Part shown: positions 1 to 11,500 of the stretch, in pieces | Layout of the letters: each line of letters begins with the position of its first letter | How positions within the stretch are numbered: position 1 is the first letter of the stretch | Source: Rhynchopus sp. YZ270_cl-10 | Taxonomy: Eukaryota; Euglenozoa; Diplonemea; Diplonemida; Diplonemidae | DNA: 64,000 nucleotides | Assembly: GCA_964035575.1 (NCBI GenBank) | Contig: OZ037852.1 | Location: forward strand, 1,240,001 to 1,304,000 | Direction of reading: 5' to 3' | Notes under the pieces: generated by a model | The model's input: the letters and a program-made list of their open reading frames with translations, nothing else | Told to the model about the DNA's origin: nothing | The model's database searches: none | Translations under genes and position numbers: made by a program

Positions 1-1407
1 AACAATTTATCAAAAAGAAAAACGATGCGAGGGGACTCAGTAAAAACTGACCCTTGGTCGTCCTGACTTTACTAGTACACTTTTATCCAAAGAGAAAAAA
101 AGCCCTTTGCTTTGCGGTCATTTTTGTCCCTGTTGTCTCCTTCCCTCAACACAGAAAGACAGATGTTCAGAATATTTTGATGACGTTGCATGTTATCCCT
201 TTTTTTATTTGTATCGCTTTTGCGGCAGACGCAGCTTAGTAGCTGTCTTTGTGTGAGTTATCATCAGATACCATGGATTCAGTTGCCATATTTTTCTTTC
301 CCTTTATTTGCACCGTTCCCTCAACGTTCATTGATGGCAATAAGTGCACGAAACCAAAATACAATTGCATTAATGGCAATACGTTTGTTTCCTGTATTAT
401 TCCAACTCCCGTTTTTTATCACGTGACCAAAGCACCGCGAGGCTTAGGATCATCACACCAACAATTTCTCTTTTTCCCCTGACCATTTTTAAATACCTCC
501 AACCAGGTAGTCTACTTTGGTCATCTGTTACCAACACGTTCGTTTCTTTTTTCTGTTGTAGGCCGCAGGGTACTGCTTCCGGGGCTGGCATCGTACGTGG
601 GTCAGTCGGAGGTGCCTGCATCAACAACCGCAGTTTTTTTTTTTTCTCTCTCTTTTTTTTCTTTCTTTTTTTTTTCGGTTCCGGTGCTTCCCCCCCTCTA
701 CACCCATCTCCACATTTTTTACTCTTTTTTTTCGTATTCACCTTTTTTTACTGTCTCCCCAAACCCACCCCCTTGCTCTTGGCTCGCGGCGAGTATACGC
801 GATTCAAGATTCTCAACCCTCCTTTTTTTTTTTTTCTCTTCCAATTATTGACCGTCGTTGTGTGCTTTCTCTTCGAATGGAAAGTATATGAAATTAATAA
901 ATTTTTTGTACACCCCCCCGCTGGACTCCAACGAGCATCACGGCACTGTCCGATCGGACAAAACCGTAGATACCTAATAGGGACTAGAAATGGGAGTTCC
1001 TCTCGTACTACCCCATATTGCTGTCGGAGTTTTGGGGTGTGATTGTAGGGAGCCCAGCCGAGTGCACTCGGAGTGGCTAATAGTGTAGCACACTCTAGGG
1101 TGGCTACACTAATACAACTAAGTTTCCAAAAAAGACAAAAAAAAAAAAATCTCTACCTGAGAAATTTATCAGACTTTTTTTGTGCGCAGAACCAGAGTCT
1201 TTTGTGCTTGTCAATATGACAACAGCCACACAAAAAAAAAAAAAAAACAGTGGTGTTTTGCACAGACAGACCATTTCATACAATCCTTACCATACGCCAT
1301 AAAAAGAAAGATGGGACCATTTTTGTTGATCCCTCACCATATACTATCAATTTATTGATAATATTATGATGAAAATAATTTTAACATCGCAAAAAAGAAA
1401 CCGGAGA
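1..1407. other. Intergenic region, no gene recognised
   Basis: AT-rich, with long T and A runs and no convincing reading frame. It begins with the tail of a type-B hairpin motif (1-20), holds a type-A hairpin (421-456), an LSU-rRNA-like fragment on the minus strand (about 919-1060), a full type-B hairpin (1082-1134) and a copy of the type-F repeat (about 1311-1380). Confidence 0.6.
919..1060 (-). rRNA. LSU rRNA sarcin-ricin-loop-like fragment
   Basis: Read on the minus strand, positions 1015-993 contain the near-universal LSU rRNA core AGTACGAGAGGAAC. It is flanked by GGGG and TCCC, which can pair as helix 95 does around this core. About 45 bases downstream a short hairpin (GTCCGATCGGAC) stands where helix 96 would follow, then a segment weakly like the start of helix 97. 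Beyond this the match to standard LSU is poor. It could be a relic, a fragmented or very divergent rRNA piece, or organellar DNA. It runs against the direction of all genes here. The core match is seen; the identity of the flanks is inference. Confidence 0.42.
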
Positions 1408-1592
1408 TGGTGTGGCTAAATCCAGTACAAAAACAGCACAAAACAACTACAAAAGAAGTACAAAAATTACACTTTATTTTTGGGGTGTTTTTTGCGAAAA
1501 ATTATTTCCCTGTTAAACTTTTTGGGGGGTCGGAGTCGGGGGGTCGGGGGGAAATTTTTCTTTTTTGGCCCCCAAAAAATTGGGGGAAAAAT

Positions 1593-2772
1593 GGGCAAAT
1601 TGCGATAACACGTATACTTTTTGTTTCCATTTGCGATAACACGTACACAAAAAGTATACGTGTTATCGCGAAAAAGTGTACGTGTTATCGCGAAAAGTGG
1701 TCAAAAAAGTATACGTGTTATCGCGAACAAAAATGTACGTGTTTCCTTCTTCTAAGGTGCTCGCTCTCCATACCTAGACCCTCGAATTTTTTTTTTTGGG
1801 CCCCAAAAATGGCTAATTTCGACGATTTGAGGCCATTCAAAGCAAAATTTGGCACTTTTGAGCATCTGTGGGGGTCTAGAACGCGGTTGCGAGCACCCCG
1901 TTTTTTAGCGAAATATGTACGTGTTATCGCGAAAAGTGTTCAAAAAAATGTACGTGTGACATTCAGAAGACAGGGTCTGGTGGTAAATTTTGCGTATCCC
2001 TCTGTGTGGGTCACTCACACTTGCGGTCATGTGCCACTGCGTGGGTCTGGGAACCAGACTTACGTACTTAAGGTGCACGAAGACAGGGTCTGGTGGTAAA
2101 TTTTGCGTAGTACTGCGACGTCGCAGTTTGTACTTGATAGCATTACAACATTTAACTTCTCCACGGGGGTCTTGGGCCGTTCATTCGGTTATACCTTGAC
2201 TAGCGGAAGAGGCCTTTTTGGTCTCTAGAATATCCGGTATTCCCGAACGGAGGCACACTTTGTGTGTTACTACGACCTGGCAACTTCCAGCAGTAGGTTA
2301 AGTAATCTTTCTTGTAAATTGTTGGATCATTATCTCCTCAGTGCATGAATGCCCCACGTGACTGGACACTTTTGTGTTTGTCATGTGGAGCTGTGGTTGC
2401 TCTTTCACGACTTTTATCCTTGTACACAGTGTACCCAGTACCCAGTGCCCTGTCACGACTTTTTCCGTGACAAAAAGTTTGGTTTCCTTGACAAACCAGG
2501 TACCCAGGTACCTGGGTACCTGGGTACCTGGGTACCTGGGTACCTGGGTACCTGGGTACCTGGGTACCTGGGTACCTGGGTACCTGGGTACCTGGGTACC
2601 TGGGTACCTGGGTACCTGGGTACCTGGGTACCTGTGTACCTGGGTACCTGGGAAAACACGTACGTTTTTGTTCGCGAAAACACGTACACTTTTTCGCGAT
2701 AACACGTATACTTTTTGTGTACGTGTTATCGCAAATCGAAAAAAAAAGTATACGTGTTATCGCAATTTACCT
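1593..2772. mobile_element. Foldback element with 9-bp target duplication, nested in the 1408 element
   Basis: The left end GGGCAAATTGCG and the right end (reading AGGTAAATTGCG on the minus strand) are inverted repeats. They continue into arrays of GCGATAACACGTATAC modules. A perfect 9-bp duplication, GGGAAAAAT, flanks it at 1584-1592 and 2773-2781. Long modular inverted ends with a 9-bp duplication recall Mutator-like elements, though no transposase is present. The interior from about 2080 to 2460 matches the interior of the elements at 29826 and 32390. It ends in an octamer array at 2498-2652. Confidence 0.72.
2498..2652. repeat. Octamer tandem array (TACCTGGG)n
   Basis: About 17 to 18 head-to-tail copies of TACCTGGG with a single internal variant (TACCTGTG). 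Each unit creates the palindrome GGTACC, so the array is self-complementary. Related arrays with one base changed per unit (TATCTGGG) occupy the same position in the elements near 30060 and 34240. Confidence 0.95.
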
Positions 2773-3461
2773 GGGAAAAATTTTTTTTCTCGATTCTCGG
2801 GAGTCCGTGCGTGCTGTGATGGGGTCACTTTGCGCTGAGAAATGAGTATTTTTGACCTAAAATGCATGTCAGTTTTTACAGGGCATTTTCAGGTTTAGTG
2901 TAAAATATGGTCAGCACTTGACCACTGAGGGTAAAGTGCAAAGTAAACGTGGGGGCAGTTTGCATAGCTGCGAACTTTGCTGCATGTTGTGACCCCACCA
3001 TTTTACGGACGGAGCTCGTAGAACCCAATGAGGAGTGAGAAAGAAGAAGGAAGCATGCAGCATGGCCAACGAAAAAAGTAGCGTACCGTGCGCCTGCGGC
3101 GCAAGATTGCATTACACCCTTTCCCATGACATAGTTCAGCAGCACAAATGTGCAAATATAAGCGCAATTTTTTGAAATGTTGCGCACCGTGGCTTCGCCA
3201 GAAACTTTCGTTCTAGCAAAATACGTAGGTAAAATTTAACGGAACTGACGATAATTACCAACGACAGTGCAATTTATTTCGACATTTTTCAGAAATGTTG
3301 CGTACCGTGGCTTCGCCAGGAACTTTTGAGGCCATGACTTGGGGCGATTGGGAAAGTACGAATTGGTACCAAAAATAAAAAAAACCCCCTTTTTTGGGTA
3401 TACAAAAAAAATACAAAACAAGTACAAAAATTACACTTTATTTTTGGAGTTAGCCACACCA

Positions 3462-4368
3462 GGAGAGGGGGGGAAAAAAAGCGGCAATGGAAAAGCAGAT
3501 TGGGTTGTGTTGGTTGTGTTCGATTATGATATGTTTTTTGTCATGGGAATGTCGCTGTGCTCTGTACCATTGCGAGGAGGTCTGTTAAAAGACACAGAAT
3601 ATCAATGCAAAGCAAAAAAAAAAAAAAAAGCGAAAAAAGAAAAGAAAGTATCCAAAACACAGTGAAGATTGTTTATATGGTACACTAATCCAACAAATTA
3701 GCAAAAAAAAAAGTAAAAATAGGAAAACGACATTGCATCCTTGGATGTCTATACTAATAGAAAAGAAAGAAAAAAAACCCATTGCTATGGGCCCATCAAA
3801 GTTCGTAGTGATGCTTTCGGCAATTAAAACTTTCTTCTCAACCCCCCCAAAAAAAAAACAGTCATACAATTTGCCCCGTAGTAAGTACTTTCACAAAGTG
3901 TGAGGGTACAAACATCGCTGCAAATACGACATTTGGTTTGCTAGGCATTTTCGGGTCTTTTTCGTTTTCTTTCCATATATCTTATCAAAGTTATTGACAA
4001 ACGGAAAATATACGAAGGAAGGTAAGTGTACCTTGCTAAAAAAAGGGGATTTTTTTTTTTGTCTGTAATGAGCGGGCTGTTGTATTTCAAGTCAACGTTT
4101 TTGTTTTTGTTTTTTTTTTTTGATGATTGTGCTTGCGAGACACATCTGCTCCATCTGGGCGATGTGTGTGCGTATTCATCTTTCACATACTCCATTGTAC
4201 CCCGAAAATCAGTTTACATTTTGACCCCCCACCCAATTGTCCTCTCACTTAATGAAGTGGCAGTGTACAGTCAACACTGTTCGGACCTCTCCACCCCCCC
4301 TTCTTGACCACACCACCTGAATACCCGACCCAATTCCCCAACCCGAATATTTAAAACAGTTTTCCTTC
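3462..4368. other. Intergenic region, no gene recognised
   Basis: AT-rich, with A and T runs. It carries two type-B hairpin motifs (3661-3702 and 3729-3766) and a weak type-A-like motif near 4160-4190. Short open frames here are low-complexity and unsupported. Confidence 0.6.
3661..3766 (+). repeat. Two type-B hairpin motifs
   Basis: The first copy runs AGTGAAG at 3661 to ACACTAATCCAACAAATTAG at about 3682-3701. The second has the inner stem CATCC-TT-GGATG followed by CTATACTAATAG. Both keep the layout of outer stem, inner hairpin, then an ACACTAAT-like tail and an A run. Confidence 0.6.
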
Positions 4369-5442
4369 CAGGCTATTTCCTAACTCTGGGGCGTTTTTTT
4401 CCAAAATTTCGAAAAAGAAATGCAAAAAAAGTGCGGCTTTTTTGTGAGGTTTTTTTCCGCCCAAGAGGGCGTTTTGTTGCATTTCCGAGCCAATCCCGGC
4501 TTGTGGTGGGGCATATTCGGAAAAATGGACAAAAATTTAGTGACTTAAATTTTCGCAAAATATGAACCCATACTCGTAAACAAGGGTCATTTTCAGGAAA
4601 ATTCGGAAAATTCCGACATTTGTAAGCAATTTTTCCCCTGAAAAAAACAGTGGGTTTTCAGCTCCAAAACATACCGCGATTGGAATTTCCGGAATCCGCC
4701 CGCGCTGTGGTGGGGTCACTTTGCCGAAATGGCCAAATTCTTGGTTTTGGGCAAAATCCATGTAGGGTAAAGAGGGCCAAGGTAAATCCCACAACCAAAT
4801 TTTCTCTCCCTGATCCTGACGTCTTGAAACATGAAAATGCCCGAAAACACCAGCATTTGCATTTCCGGAATCCGTGCGTTGTGTGGTGGGGTCAATTTGC
4901 CGAAATGGACAAGTTCTTGGTTTTGGTCAAAATCCGTCAGTGTAAGGTAAAGGGGGCAAGTGTTTGCCTGTAGAAACTGTAGGGAACAGGCAGCGCCGCA
5001 GGCGCACGGTACCCAACTTTTTTTGTACCTTTTCTCCACTTTCTTTTGATTGCACGAGCCGATTGCTCTCCACGGTGGGGTCATATGTGTCCAAAAACAC
5101 TCTAAGGTACTATTATTCTGAAATAAGATTCAATGGTTTCTTAAGGAATCCTCATATCGTGATATCTCTGAAAACCCTCGAAAACGAACCCCGCCGGAGG
5201 CAGATTTTTTTATACACATGTGCGCAAAAATACTTTTTTCTTGCTTATTTCGCACATTTGGGAGCACGGGACCCAACATTTTTTTCCCTGGTCACTTTTT
5301 CCCAGACAGAAGTGCCCTACCTACCTTCCCCCTTAGGCGAAAAAAAAGTGCGGCAACCGGGAAAATTTGGTCGGTAAAAAAAGTGCGGCATTTCCAAAAT
5401 CTCAAATCGTAAAATCGAAACTCAGATTTAGGAAATAGCCTG
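4369..5442. mobile_element. hAT-like non-autonomous element
   Basis: It is bounded by inverted CAGGCTATTTCCTAA at 4369 and TTAGGAAATAGCCTG ending at 5442. CAGG is a common hAT terminus. TTTCCTTC precedes the left end and recurs two bases beyond the right end (5445-5452), a probable 8-bp target duplication with a 2-base discrepancy. The interior repeats a segment of about 90 bp twice (about 4680 and 4855); the same segment is found in the intron of the second cyclase gene and near 57355. Part of 4985-5110 also matches 57690-57830. No transposase seen. Confidence 0.68.
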
Positions 5443-5575
5443 AATTTCCTTCCTTTATTTTATTTTATTTTTTTTCCTTGCATGTCCGATCCTCTCGGTT
5501 TGCAAAAGATATTGTAATATTATTTCTCGAGGTGATCAAGCAAGAAGTCTTGGGTTTGGGTTCATCTCAATTTTT

Positions 5576-5612
5576 AGGTGACTAAGCACGGCTTAAGATC
5601 ATCTTATAAACG
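5576..5612 (+). repeat. Type-A hairpin motif
   Basis: Starts directly after TTTTTAG. The inner stem is TAAGC/GCTTA around ACG; the outer pairing is GGTGA with TCATC (one G-U pair). The tail is CATCTTATAA followed by a T-rich tract. Confidence 0.65.
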
Positions 5613-6598
5613 TTTATTTTCATATTTTTTTTTTGTACTTTCTCGAGTTGAAAGTATATGAAACTAATTTTTTTGCTATTTTTTATTTGCAAAACAAAAG
5701 ACTTTTTATTTCAAAAAGAGGAGACGACGCTGGTGGACAAAACTCTATCTTTCAATTGAAAATAGTATCCTACTCATTTATGCTGCTTCTTTTGAACGGT
5801 CACCTGCCGTCCGGTGGGCGTTTTCACTGTTAACTTCTCTTTTGAACCTCTTCCTCTGATGACTGAGAGTCCTTGAGCCCCAGAACGTACTCGAGGTTTA
5901 TTGAAAACCCCGGTCAGAATGGGCGGTACGGGAAAACTAAACCACCCCTAAACACAACGGAAAAATATAAAATAAACAAAACTTCCCCATCCCATATTTG
6001 ATTTTTTTTTTTATATAGTGGCTAAAGCAAGCTGAAACAGTATCATGGTTTCTCTTCTAGAGATTGTTCTTCTGTTACCAAGAAGAACGGATACGTGGGT
6101 GGATTATTTTAAAGCCAACTCATTGAATTTGCTGCAAATCCTACAGACTTTTATTGCGTGACCCCCTCCCCCTCCCTCGCTCAACAGATTTCCCGTTTTT
6201 TCCCTCACCTTCAGAAGCATTTGACAACGTGCCCTTCAAAAAGGAGGGGGTTTTCACCACCATGTTTCGTGTTTCATCATCGGATCGTGCTTTTATTATA
6301 GGTGGTAACACACTGCGAGGATTGGGTTCATAGTGTTTCTTTGAAGGGTGACTAAGTATGAGGATCCAAAAATGCAACAAAAAATATTGATGAATAGCCA
6401 ATGTTCAAAACATTAAGTAATCTAATCAGACTAAGCATGAGTCCTCAATACCCGTCTCTGTCTTCTTCTTCTTCTTCTCTTTTTTAAAAGAGTTGACAAA
6501 AAGTTGAAAAGGCAGAGGGGGAAAAAAAAAGTCGGTCGGATTCCATGCTTATGAACACGACCTGTAGCTCCTGATGTGTCAGTTTCTTTTTTCTTTTT

Positions 6599-6633
<35 letters not shown>

Positions 6634-7306
6634 TAACGGTCAGGACCAAGCGTCTCTGGTTCTCTTCTCAACATTATCCCTCTCTAGATGCGGTGCGCAC
6701 CCGAGGCCCATTCATCTATCAAGTGTTTTTTTTCTTCTTTGCACCCTACTTTTTGCAAAAAGAAAACGAAGATTTTTCAAAAAAAAAAAAAAAATAAAGA
6801 GGAGACGAGACGACGCTGAAAACTCCATATTTCGATTGAAAATATTAATCATTGTACCTCAAGATATTTTAAGTGGCAGGCCGGTGGTCCTGTGTGTCGC
6901 CATTTGACGTACAGTGGTGTCTTCCTTTCTCTCACGAAATCAAAAAAGAAAAAAGGCTTCGGCCAACTTTGAGTACAGAACTTTGTTCCGTTTTTGGAGC
7001 GAAGTGATTGTCGACACAACAAAAAAACCCCCCCCCCGTCGGCTTGCTTCAAAGGAGTAGCTACCTTGTGTTCCCATTATCCCCGTTTTCGTTGACTGAC
7101 GAGCGGTAGTGGGGGTCCCCCGAATGGGGTAAGCTTAGAAAGCCTCTTCACAGGTGAAGCCGGAATATATCAACCGTCATTAGGCTCTTTGATCACTGAT
7201 CTCAGGAGACTCAATGTAGACCGCGAAAATGGAAGTAAGTTGGCGGCGAGTGGTGGCGTGAATATGTTCTGCCGCGGCACGCGATTTTTTCCAAGTTTTT
7301 TTAAAA

Positions 7307-7360
7307 AGTGGAGATTGCAGGAGGCAACTACACTACTCAACAATTTATCAAAAAAAAGCA
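7307..7360 (+). repeat. Type-B hairpin motif
   Basis: AGTGGAG pairs with CTACACT. The inner stem is TTGC/GCAA. The tail is ACTACTCAACAATTTATCAA plus an A run, the same tail seen at 49388, 49848 and at the very start of the window. Confidence 0.7.
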
Positions 7361-7563
7361 AAAAAAAAAAAAAAGCAAAATGTACCTCTCGTCGTACAAT
7401 AGTGTGTGTCTGTGTTGTCGGCTGTGTATTGTGCACTGCCTTTTTTATTTTATTTTTTTGGCCGTACTTTTGCAAACTTTTTCTTTTTGCAAGGTTGCTT
7501 CGAAGTACCGCACTGCAGAGTGCCAATGCACTTTCATGTTTTCTGATTTTATTTTAAAAGATG

Positions 7564-7644
7564 GGGCAAATTGTGACAACACGTATACTTTTTGTGTTAT
7601 CGCAAATCGAAAAAAAAAAGTATACGTGGTATCGCAATTTACCC
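7564..7644. mobile_element. 81-bp foldback MITE inserted into a hairpin motif
   Basis: Inverted ends GGGCAAATTG and CAATTTACCC are the same termini as the 1593 element. The element is nearly a single hairpin. A perfect 9-bp duplication TAAAAGATG lies at 7555-7563 and 7645-7653. The target was the 5' arm of a type-A hairpin, restored on the right side (to about 7684). Confidence 0.85.
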
Positions 7645-8194
7645 TAAAAGATGTGTATCTGAGGCATATTCATCTTGCAACTAAAGACTTTCTTTTAATC
7701 ATTTTTGGCATCCACAACAAAAGGCGAAGATGCCTTTTATCATTTTTTTTTTTAAAGGACTTCTTTTACTTAGTACGCACTAAGTACGCAGTATGGGGTC
7801 GTCGTGGTGAGGAGCACCAAATACGCTTATTATTTTATTCTGGTCCAGCCCCTCCCCAACCCTCCCCCAACCCCAGAACAGAAACGTGCATCTCTTTCGT
7901 CATGGATATAAAACACAAAAACAGCAAAAAGGCAAATCGTACATTTTTAAAGACCACCAAAACAAAAAGAGCACAAAGCAAAAACAACAAAAAAAACTTT
8001 TATTCAACCCCTCCAACCCCAACAGAACAGAAACGTGTTTGCCCTCCCTCTCGTAATATGTTCCCTCGATAACACATTCGTTCATATTGGTGTATCTTTT
8101 TTTTTTTATTGAAGTTTTTGGCGTCATATTTTACTACGCAGGTTGGGTGTATGTTTGAAAAAATCACTTTTTTTTTTCTCTCTTTTTACAGCTT

Positions 8195-8230
8195 AAAGAT
8201 GTGTGCACGTGAGGCACATTCATCTTACAA
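8195..8230 (+). repeat. Type-A hairpin motif
   Basis: Lies just after TTTTTACAG. Outer stem AAGATG/CATCTT and inner stem TGTGC/GCACA are both perfect. It is followed by a pyrimidine tract ending in TATAG, about 250 bp before the first cyclase start. Confidence 0.75.
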
Positions 8231-8443
8231 ATGTTCTTTCTTTTTTATAGTAAATCACAAATCCTCACCCCCATCCCCTCTCTTCGTACATGGTTACTGG
8301 ATGTGATTTTTTTGTTCACAAAGTATTAAACAACGACAAAAGCAAAAAAGAAACTCATTTTCCTCCCGAGATATTCCTCCCTCCTCGCCCCTTTTCTTCG
8401 CCCCCCGTACAATATGTAAGTTTCGTCCGATACAGATACCATT

Positions 8444-8465
8444 TTTACACAATTTTGTTTTTCAG
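8444..8465 (+). promoter_or_regulatory. Pyrimidine-AG acceptor-like tract before cyclase 1
   Basis: A T-rich tract ends in TTTTTCAG 37 bases before the ATG at 8503. It fits a 3' splice acceptor used either for a 5'-UTR intron or for trans-splicing; the sequence does not decide which. Confidence 0.4.
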
Positions 8466-8502
8466 TTTCTTAAAGGATGTGACGGAGAGCAGGACGTGAG
8501 AG

Positions 8503-11500
8503 ATGCAGACAGTCGAGGAGCCTTCCTACCAGGCAACACTCGTTGCGGGGCCTGGTGCTGCGCCCAGCCGCAAGCACTGCTGCGCCACACTCCCGATCAC
8601 GGCAATCATCCTGACGGCAACGCTCCTCTCCACAACGTCGTCGATGGCAGGTGGGCTGATACTGTACTTCGAAGGTCTGGCCTCGCTTGAGGAGTCCGTG
8701 AATGAGGCCTCGTTCAGTGAGATTGCTATCCTGCACGCATCGCTGCAGAAGGTGCTCGAGAAGACAGAGGACTCAATCATGCAGACGAAGAAGTTTCTCT
8801 ACAACAACGACATCATCAACACCAACAACACTGCAGACTGGTCGCGCATAGTCCGTTGCCTTTCGCATGCGCAGGTGTCCGACAGGGAGTGGCTGCAAGG
8901 TCTAGGTGTTGCAATGATCCCACACGACCACACAACAAACACAACATTTTACGGAAACGTCTGGGGAGACATTCTGAAGAACGGTTCTAAGGAGCTGGTG
9001 TACGGCATTGCTGCGGAATACCAAAACCCTGTGACGACGTACGACGAGAATGGCACAGTTGCAGAATGGCCGATTCCCACATACCTTGTGGATCCGTCGA
9101 CAGGTGCACAGGGTGAGCTGTCGTACGAATGGGATGGTTCAGACATTCCACTTGACACTCCTAAGTACAACACGACGACTGGACTGCCCATTCTGGAAGC
9201 ATCACCCAAATATGCATGGGTTCCTCCTGTCGGGAAGACAGCACTCGCAAGCAGGTGGTGGGAGCCGCTCCAGTGGATGGCTTCTGACGGGAACCTGTAT
9301 GCATTCACCGAACTGGAGTCAATATTTGCACCGCCGCCTGCACCACACCCGTTCTCTGCCTACAAGGAGATTGTGGTGTACGTTGGATTGGCGTATGCGT
9401 CCTTTCTGCCACCGTTCCTGTCTTACAAAGAATCCAGAGAGGACACAACAGTGTTGATGATTGATCGTGAGACCAATCTTGTCATTGCGTCCACGTTGGG
9501 ACTCGAAATGATTCCGAATAAAATATGCAACCTTACGATCGACGATCTTGACGAGAAGATCACTTGTGCTTACCGTGTTGAGAACATGTCGCTCGTGATC
9601 CAGGAGGCATACCAGTTTCTGGCGGACACGCCGTTTGGTGCATTCCACAAAGAAAGCCTTGACGGGGAAGAGTACTTCATGCGGAAGCAGCACAGCCACT
9701 TGCAGATTGAGTTGATCTGGCTGCGCCCTACGTCTTCTGTGGAGGGGAAGGTGCAGAAGGCTTTGCTGCTGCTGATCATCTTCACCTGCATTGTGCTGGT
9801 GTTTGACCTCTCGATCAGCACGGCAGAAATCATCTTCATCGCTGTGCCCATGCGGAGGCTGTCGAATGCGATCCGCGACGTGAGCCGCATGCAAACGGAG
9901 GAAGCAAACGCATTTCTGAGTGCCATGAGCCACTCACCGTTGACAGAGGTTGCAACGATGCGTGAGTCGGCACAGATCCTTGTCGACAACATGATTGAGT
10001 TCAAGACCTTCCTCCCCTCTTCCATCTTCCACGAAACGGAGGAGGCGTCTGTCTCGATCCAACGTGACCCACCAGGCAGCGCCAGTGGCGAGGCGTGCAT
10101 TGTGTTCACAGACATCAAAGGGTCGACGCAGCTGTGGGAAGGCTACCACGACGGGATGAAGGTCGGTCTGCAGCTCCACAACGAGGTGATCCGTGAAGCG
10201 ATCAAGCAGTATGACGGCTACGAGGTGAAGACCATTGGCGATGCGTTTATGATTGCTTTCGACAGTGCGCTTGATGGGCTGAAGTTCAGTCTGACTGTGC
10301 AAGAAAACCTCACAAAGGCAGCATGGCCGGAATCTCTGCTTGAATGCCCTCTTTGTGCACGCGATGCTTCGGGTCATTGGGCTGGCATACGCATCAGGAT
10401 TGGCGTCAACTATGGGCAGGTCACACTTGATGATTGTTCTGAACTTTCCAGAACGGACTACCTGGGCCCGACAGTGAACCGTGCGGCACGTTTGGAGTCC
10501 ACTTGCGTTGGGGGCTCTGTCGCGCTGATGGACGACTTGTATTCGACACTGACCACAGAGGATTTTGCCTCTTTGCACGCAACTCATGTGCAGATTGGGA
10601 AGAGGGTTTTGAAGGGGATTGCACAGCCTGTGGGGGTCTCTCTTCTTGTCCCTGAGGTGTTCCCGCGCAGAGTCCCACAGGTGGTCCTCATGGCACGGGA
10701 CCAGATGAAGGAGCCGTCGCCTGAACAGAAAAGCAACCCCTTGTACCCCCCTCATCGAGACAACGCCATCGAAGTCTGTGACTCCTTCAGCAGCACCTCC
10801 ACGACGTCTGAGCGCAACCAGAAGAAGAGGAGAAAGCAGCGCATGGAGAACCTGACCCGCTACACAGACGTGCTGACACCGGTGGGGAACGCAACAATCG
10901 GCTTCGTCACAGAAGACTGCTTCGATGGTGCGCCCACAGAGGTCACTGTGAAGCTGAACTCACTCATGTCGCGGGTGGTGGCCTTCCTCGACAGGACAGA
11001 CGGGTGTCTGACCAGCGTCATCGGGTCTGTTCTGTGCTTTGGGTGGAACATCTCGAAGAAGTGTACCGCCCACATCGAAACGGCCTTCAGATTTGCTGCG
11101 ATGATCACACAATCGAGTGGAGATGTCTTACGCTTATCTCTGAGCACCAGCACGCTGATGAACGGATATGTTGGGAACGGCGAACACCGTTTTGTGACCA
11201 GCATCGGATCTGCGATGATGCAGAGTGCGTCGACCATCAGCTGCATGGAGTGGGGTGTGAAGGTGATCTACTCAAGCAGGTCGCAGAAGGCGATGTTGGT
11301 GTCGCTGTCTGAGCGGGGCTTTGTGCGTCCTGTTGGGACACGTGGCACGACCAATGCTAACCCTGTTACGCTTTACGAGGTCAACGTTGCCTTGTTGCAG
11401 CGCTGTATGCGTGACAAACTGTTTTCTCTTGCTGCAGCTGTGCGCAATGAGAGCGAGGATATTGATAGTTTGGTGAAGGACGAGGCATGGTCTTCTATCT

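Larger units (their letters stand above)
1408..3461. mobile_element. Foldback/MITE-like element with TGGTGTGGCTAA termini
   Basis: The ends are inverted copies of TGGTGTGGCTAAATCCA (left, 1408) and TGGTGTGGCTAACTCCA (right, ending 3461). GGAGA flanks both ends and may be a 5-bp target duplication. No transposase is visible, so it is non-autonomous. The 690-base open frame across 1407-2099 is low-complexity element sequence, not a gene. The right half (about 2785-3330) shares long segments, including the GCGTACCGTGGCTTCGCC motif, with the hAT-like element at 47157. A second element (1593-2772) is inserted inside it. Superfamily uncertain. Confidence 0.6.
5443..8502. other. Intergenic region upstream of the cyclase array, no gene recognised
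   Basis: AT-rich with long T runs (notably 6583-6632). It contains type-A hairpins (5541-5578, 5576-5612, 7645-7684, 8195-8230), one type-B hairpin (7307-7360) and an 81-bp foldback insert (7564-7644). A repeated segment with ACGACGCTG and TTCAATTGAAAATA/TTCGATTGAAAATA occurs near 5725 and 6812. I see no convincing coding region. Confidence 0.6.

Noticed and set aside
1407-2099. 230-codon open frame on the + strand
   Set aside because: It runs through element termini and modular GCGATAACACGT repeats, is low in complexity and has no domain pattern.
2498-2652. Possible telomeric repeat
   Set aside because: The octamer is palindromic, internal, and sits inside a transposable element with a target duplication; no chromosome end is indicated.
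2298-2705. Overlapping frames on both strands through the octamer array
   Set aside because: Frames stay open only because the array unit contains no stop; the peptide is a simple repeat.
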